Assembly (NCBI GenBank): GCA_965601975.1
Contig: OZ271856.1
Span: 1,178,001 to 1,242,000 of the forward strand
Origin: JANQIO01 sp965601975
Lineage (GTDB): Bacteria > Pseudomonadota > Gammaproteobacteria > Pseudomonadales > Halieaceae
Length of the DNA stretch: 64,000 bases
Direction of reading: 5' to 3'
Within the stretch, counting starts at the first letter, position 1; each line of letters starts with the position of its first letter. This document shows, one piece after another, positions 60,548 to 64,000 of the stretch. The notes beneath the pieces were generated by a model. It searched no databases. It saw only the letters and a list, made by a program, of their open reading frames with translations, and had not been told where the DNA came from. Made by a program: the position numbers and the translations under genes.

Positions 60548-61732
60548 TCAGGGCTGCCGAAACCCCGACGCATTCCGGAACTGCCACTCGCCGTTGGGCC
60601 CGCGCTTGATCTCGAAGCCGCCCTCGTGCAGCAGCCTGTGGTGGTGCGGGCAAAGCAGCAGAAGATTCTCCAGGATCGTCTCACCGCCGTCGCACCAGTG
60701 TTCGAAGTGATGCGCGTCCAGCCACTTCGTATTTGTACATCCAGGAAAGCAACAGCAGCCGCCGTCCCGAGCTTCCAGCGCCCGCCTTAACTGAGGATTC
60801 ACCACCCGGTGCTTGCGGCCGATGCCTGTTGGCATACCGTCCTTGTACACCAGCGGAACGATCGACCCGTCACAGCACAGCCGTCGCACCGTCTCAATCG
60901 GCAGGTCGCTCTTGCTGTGCTCATCGGGCTCACCGCGCAGGGCTTTCTCATCGACGTGTACCGTGACCTGGTAGTGGTCCGCGGTGCAGCTGCGCTTCTC
61001 TTCGCCACCCGCCAGGAATGACCGGCAGATATCCACAAATGCATCAGCCTGTTGCCGCTGGAGCTCCGACGCTCCACGTGGAGTGTTTTCATCATTTTCG
61101 GTCAGCTCACCAAGCTCCACACCATCGGCGATAAACTCAGCATCGCCATCCCGATCACGCGCCGCACAAAGCTCCAGTGCCTTCAGCACCAGGTCTGCCT
61201 GCTCCTTCGGCAGCTCCATGCTGATGCTGACGCTGCCATCGCCGAGTGGCGAGACTTTCAGATAGCGAGCTTCGTGAGCACGGTTGGCATCGCCCGTAGA
61301 GACGTCGCGCTGCACATTCCTGAGCTGGGTGCAGTGGCGGTCCACGTGGGCCGCGGTTGCCTTGAGCGCAAAACCCAGGAGTTGCTCCTCATTCCGGGGT
61401 GTCGCCACGCGCGACAGGGAGCGAGCCTTCGAATAGGACAAGTCGCCTTTCTGAAAGGCACGGGAGATTTCAGGCAGATCAAACAGCGCATTGGCCACGC
61501 GCAGTTTCTCGCGAGCGGTATTCGGCGCAATCCCACACTTCATATTCAACCACTCCGCGCAGTTGTTGAAGTGATAGGCCTTCCAGCCCTGCCGCAGGTC
61601 GAACTCCCGCAGCAACACCAGGAACTCGTACTCACTGGCATTGATGTGCTGTGACAGGCTGATGATGTTTTCTTCCAGTTCGTCCAGTGAGCGGCGGCTA
61701 ATCGTGGGGGTAGGGTGTGCGATTGCATTCAT
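60548..61732 (-). CDS. DUF222/13E12-type HNH endonuclease domain protein
   Basis: 394 residues from ATG 61732; GGAGGA 8 bases upstream decides this start over one at 61756. An N-terminal helical DUF222 region (about 20-190) is followed by an HNH nuclease domain at about 325-385 with cysteines in CCCFPGCTNT and CPHHHRLLH and the catalytic region LDAHHFEHW. The family is widespread, often multicopy, and its role is unknown. Base composition upstream is AT-rich, and a palindrome lies in its promoter. Confidence 0.85.
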   Translation of the reverse strand: MNAIAHPTPTISRRSLDELEENIISLSQHINASEYEFLVLLREFDLRQGWKAYHFNNCAEWLNMKCGIAPNTAREKLRVANALFDLPEISRAFQKGDLSYSKARSLSRVATPRNEEQLLGFALKATAAHVDRHCTQLRNVQRDVSTGDANRAHEARYLKVSPLGDGSVSISMELPKEQADLVLKALELCAARDRDGDAEFIADGVELGELTENDENTPRGASELQRQQADAFVDICRSFLAGGEEKRSCTADHYQVTVHVDEKALRGEPDEHSKSDLPIETVRRLCCDGSIVPLVYKDGMPTGIGRKHRVVNPQLRRALEARDGGCCCFPGCTNTKWLDAHHFEHWCDGGETILENLLLLCPHHHRLLHEGGFEIKRGPNGEWQFRNASGFRQP

Positions 61733-61750
61733 GGATTTGTCCTCCGTGAA

Positions 61751-61770
61751 AATCAATTATCCAATTGATT
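61751..61770. promoter_or_regulatory. palindromic operator-like site upstream of the HNH gene
   Basis: AATCAATT, 4 bases, AATTGATT: a perfect 8-base inverted repeat located 19-38 bases upstream of the ATG at 61732, overlapping where the ribosome-binding site and transcription start should lie. It may bind a dimeric repressor, possibly the gene's own product. Confidence 0.5.
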
Positions 61771-61962
61771 TATATGAATATTTTATGATTTTCAGGGCCC
61801 CGGCAGGTCGCGATTTTTCACCCAAATCGCTCAATTTCAAGCACGTGTCTGCTACTTGGAGCCGCGGAATGCAGAGTGCTAGGCTGAGGACAGTCCCCGT
61901 TCAAAGGCGGGGATGAAGCGGGTCTTGCACCGGCGCCTTTAACGTTAGAGTAGGAGCATTCC

Positions 61963-62427
61963 ATGCACAGATTGGTACTGGTCGTTGCCTGCGTGACCGC
62001 TCTCTTGTCGAACCTTGCGTCAGCTTCCATGGATATTCCAGACGACGACCTGCGCAAGTCGGTGAATGAACTGTCCGCTTCGACATTGGTGGGGGGTGCC
62101 GGCTGGGAGGTTTATGAGCGACTTCTCCACCCGCAGTATTCACGTTGGGCAATGGGAGAAATCTACGAGCGACGCGAGAAGTTTGTCAGGAGCCTGGAGC
62201 AGTGGTGGAACCATGGCATGCGCGTAGCCCATCGCGACATTGAAACCATCGCAGTCGACATGCACGACAACCTCGCCATTATCCGCGTCAGGACAACGGA
62301 GCGATTTGTCGGGCCCGATGGCGCCGTCGAAGGGTTCGCGGGTTATGTTTCCAATACCTGGATCAGGGAGGACGGCAAGTGGCTCCTGCTATCCGCAGAG
62401 ATTTCATCGACGCAGCGCGCCGACTGA
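61963..62427 (+). CDS. secreted NTF2/SnoaL-like small protein
   Basis: 154 residues; AGGAG precedes the ATG. A signal peptide ends about ASA at residue 21. The mature part resembles NTF2-like/DUF4440 folds (helices, then strands: LAIIRVRTTERFV, GYVSNTWIREDGKWLLLSAEIS). These serve as ligand-binding or enzyme domains of many kinds; no catalytic residue can be assigned. Confidence 0.7.
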   Translation: MHRLVLVVACVTALLSNLASASMDIPDDDLRKSVNELSASTLVGGAGWEVYERLLHPQYSRWAMGEIYERREKFVRSLEQWWNHGMRVAHRDIETIAVDMHDNLAIIRVRTTERFVGPDGAVEGFAGYVSNTWIREDGKWLLLSAEISSTQRAD

Positions 62428-62467
62428 GCGGAACAGTGCCATAATCAGGGAGCAGCGGAGGCACAAC

Positions 62468-62707
62468 ATGAAAACTTGCGAAAACACATCGAATCCCAGG
62501 CCGGGTCGCTTCTTCCTGCCCGTGGGCTTCATCGGCCTGTTCGCAGCGCTTGCGACCAACCTGGTAGCCCTCTACGGTTTCGAGAAGCCCCACGCGGTGT
62601 TCTTCTCCGGAGAGTGGTGGACGGTCTGGTTCCCGAGCTACGTCATCTGGTCCAGCTTCGCGTTTATGGGCGTCGCCATGTGGGTGGCGGATCGATTCCG
62701 CCGCTAG
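62468..62707 (+). CDS. small membrane protein, unknown
   Basis: 79 residues with GGAGG upstream. Two hydrophobic segments (about 16-36 and 52-72) are separated by a loop with aromatic residues, and the C-terminus is Arg-rich. Not recognised. It is downstream of the NTF2-like gene (40 bases), so possibly co-transcribed, and its stop touches the convergent PA4642-family gene. Confidence 0.6.
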   Translation: MKTCENTSNPRPGRFFLPVGFIGLFAALATNLVALYGFEKPHAVFFSGEWWTVWFPSYVIWSSFAFMGVAMWVADRFRR

Positions 62708-62998
62708 CTACTCAGCCCCCGCAGCCTTCAAAATCTCCGCATAGGCACCGGACCGCCGGTGCTCTTCGACAATGCTCAACACTGTCTGTCCCTCGGGATT
62801 CTTCGCATTCACACTGCGCCCCTCGATGGTGAAGAAATCGACGAACTTGGCGAAGTCATCGGCGCGCATGCTCTGGTAGGCCTTTAGCAGCATGTGGAAG
62901 TCTTCCTCGACCTCGTCGTAGGAGCGAACCTCGAGGAAGCTCTTTACCCTGTCCTCGGTCCAGACTTCGTCGAGTACCTTTTCCTTGTCTTTACGCAT
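62708..62998 (-). CDS. PA4642-family protein
   Basis: 96 residues, highly charged, starting MRKDKEKVLDEVWTEDRVKSFL. It matches the small conserved protein called PA4642 in Pseudomonas, whose role is unknown. It has no signal or membrane segment. It lies downstream of gatB in the same direction; a hairpin separates them. Confidence 0.8.
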   Translation of the reverse strand: MRKDKEKVLDEVWTEDRVKSFLEVRSYDEVEEDFHMLLKAYQSMRADDFAKFVDFFTIEGRSVNAKNPEGQTVLSIVEEHRRSGAYAEILKAAGAE

Positions 62999-63018
62999 GG
63001 GCGTTCTCTCTTCGATGG

Positions 63019-63038
63019 ATCCCCGCCTTCGCGGGGAT
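63019..63038. repeat. GC hairpin of a dispersed-repeat type (ATCCCCGC/GCGGGGAT)
   Basis: A perfect 8-base inverted repeat with a CTTC loop within GGATCCCCGCcttcGCGGGGATGA. Such elements are common as intergenic repeats in many proteobacteria. It lies between gatB and the PA4642-family gene and may limit read-through or stabilise mRNA ends. Confidence 0.5.
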
Positions 63039-63083
63039 GACGGTATCTTTCACGGGGTGACGTTCGTTATTCGGCTACGGCGG

Positions 63084-64000
63084 TCAGCCAGCCGCTTCCA
63101 GCTTGGCAGCCAGAATTTCGTTGACGAGCTTCGGGTTGGCCTGGCCCTTCGACGCCTTCATGATCTGCCCGACGAAGAAGCCCAGCAGCTTCTTGCGCTT
63201 GCCCTCGTCGGCGGCCAGGAACTGCTGCACCTGGTCCGGGTTGCCGGCGATGACCTCGTCGACCATGGCCTCCAGCTCGCCGGTGTCGCTGACCTGCTTG
63301 AAGCCCTTCGCCTCGATGATGCCGTCGACGCCGCCGCCCTCGCTCCAGAGAATCTCGAAGACCTGCTTGGCGATCTTGCCGGAGATGGTGTTGTCATTGA
63401 TGCGCCCGATCAGCGCGCCCAGCTCGGCGGCGGGTACCGGGCAGGCCTCGAACTCCAGGTCCGACTTGTTGAGCGCGCCGAGCAGCTCCACCTGCACCCA
63501 GTTGGCGGCGGACTTCGCATCGCCCGCGCTCTCGGCGACGGTTTCGAAATAGTCGGCGATCTCGCGCTCGCTGGACAGCACCCCGGCGTCGTAGGCACTG
63601 AGTCCGTACTGGGACTGGAAGCGCTCGCGCTTGGCGTCGGGCAGTTCCGGCAGTTTGCCGCGCAGGGCTTCGATATAGCTGTCTTCGATCTCAACCGGCA
63701 GGAGGTCCGGCTCCGGGAAGTAGCGATAGTCGTTGGCCACCTCCTTACTGCGCATGGGGCGAGTCTCGTTGCGGTCCGCGTCGTACAAACGCGTTTCCTG
63801 CACAATCTTGCCGCCGTCCTCGAGAATGTCCATCTGCCGCTCGGTTTCGACCTGGATGGCCTTCTCGACGAAGCGGAAGGAGTTGACGTTCTTGATCTCG
63901 GTGCGGGTGCCGAACTCCTCTTCACCGCGTGGGCGCAGGGAGATGTTCACGTCGCAGCGCATGGAGCCTTCGGCCATGTTCCCGTCCGAGATGCCGAGAT
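63084..64000 (-). CDS. gatB: aspartyl/glutamyl-tRNA amidotransferase subunit B (N-terminus outside window)
   Basis: About 305 C-terminal residues are visible, reading GISDGNMAEGSMRCDVNIS at the edge. RPRGEEEFGTRTEIKNVNS is the conserved GatB kinase-like region, and the C-terminal YqeY-like tail domain ends the protein. It converts Glu-tRNA(Gln) or Asp-tRNA(Asn) to the amide forms with GatA and GatC. The frame continues unbroken to base 64000. Confidence 0.96.
   Translation of the reverse strand, partial: LGISDGNMAEGSMRCDVNISLRPRGEEEFGTRTEIKNVNSFRFVEKAIQVETERQMDILEDGGKIVQETRLYDADRNETRPMRSKEVANDYRYFPEPDLLPVEIEDSYIEALRGKLPELPDAKRERFQSQYGLSAYDAGVLSSEREIADYFETVAESAGDAKSAANWVQVELLGALNKSDLEFEACPVPAAELGALIGRINDNTISGKIAKQVFEILWSEGGGVDGIIEAKGFKQVSDTGELEAMVDEVIAGNPDQVQQFLAADEGKRKKLLGFFVGQIMKASKGQANPKLVNEILAAKLEAAG

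Overview
The window is chromosomal DNA of a high-GC gammaproteobacterium. The order lolB-ispE-tRNA(Gln)-prs-rplY-pth-ychF, divergent from hemA-prfA-prmC, is the usual gammaproteobacterial housekeeping block, and cysZ, a RhlB-like helicase, a PA4642-family gene and gatB agree with it. The combination of phosphate-limitation genes, DUF1538/P-II genes, RTX and FecR surface proteins suggests a marine lineage of the Cellvibrionales/Halieaceae type; that placement is inference.

1-17.9 kb: a small YLDPGAGS membrane protein coupled to a membrane sulfatase-fold protein; a GGDEF-EAL protein with both catalytic motifs degenerate; a kelch-type lipoprotein; an RND efflux pair (permease plus adaptor) divergent from a 1,495-residue hybrid histidine kinase with a sensor propeller; a second lipoprotein; and a 2-phosphoglycerate-kinase-like protein with a histidine-phosphatase-fold neighbour.

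18.1-27.6 kb: a phosphate-acquisition block: pstS, a PhoU fused to a catalytically dead low-molecular-weight phosphatase domain, pstC, pstA, two different PstB-like ATPases, a phosphate-selective porin and a Na/Pi cotransporter. The porin and the cotransporter each have a clear Pho-box array with 11-bp period. The two ATPases are degenerate in complementary motifs, which predicts an obligate heterodimer with one active and one dead ATP site. This is the strongest candidate for something undescribed.

27.6-30.7 kb: a DUF1538 membrane protein with two P-II-like proteins, lying between a broken tRNA-Met 3' half and an intact tRNA-Met gene. A weaker copy of the same repeat lies before the Na/Pi gene, so the modules may have been inserted stepwise at the tRNA.

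30.8-44.1 kb: surface-protein region. Two paralogous FecR-domain proteins with long Glu-Pro tracts and TbpB-like C-terminal domains: one follows a CHASE2/adenylate-cyclase gene, the other sits in a tight operon between a Slam-like (DUF560) outer-membrane translocator and a 1,467-residue RTX protein. A separate iron/2-oxoglutarate hydroxylase gene lies between the two groups. The layout suggests Slam-type (type XI) export of the FecR proteins.

44.2-64 kb: mostly housekeeping: translation factors, tRNA-Gln, isoprenoid and haem synthesis, outer-membrane lipoprotein insertion, MoeB-like E1, a MATE exporter, RhlB-like helicase, CysZ, SmrA, a tautomerase, an amino-acid racemase, a DUF222/HNH protein with a palindromic operator-like site, three small unknown genes and the 3' part of gatB.
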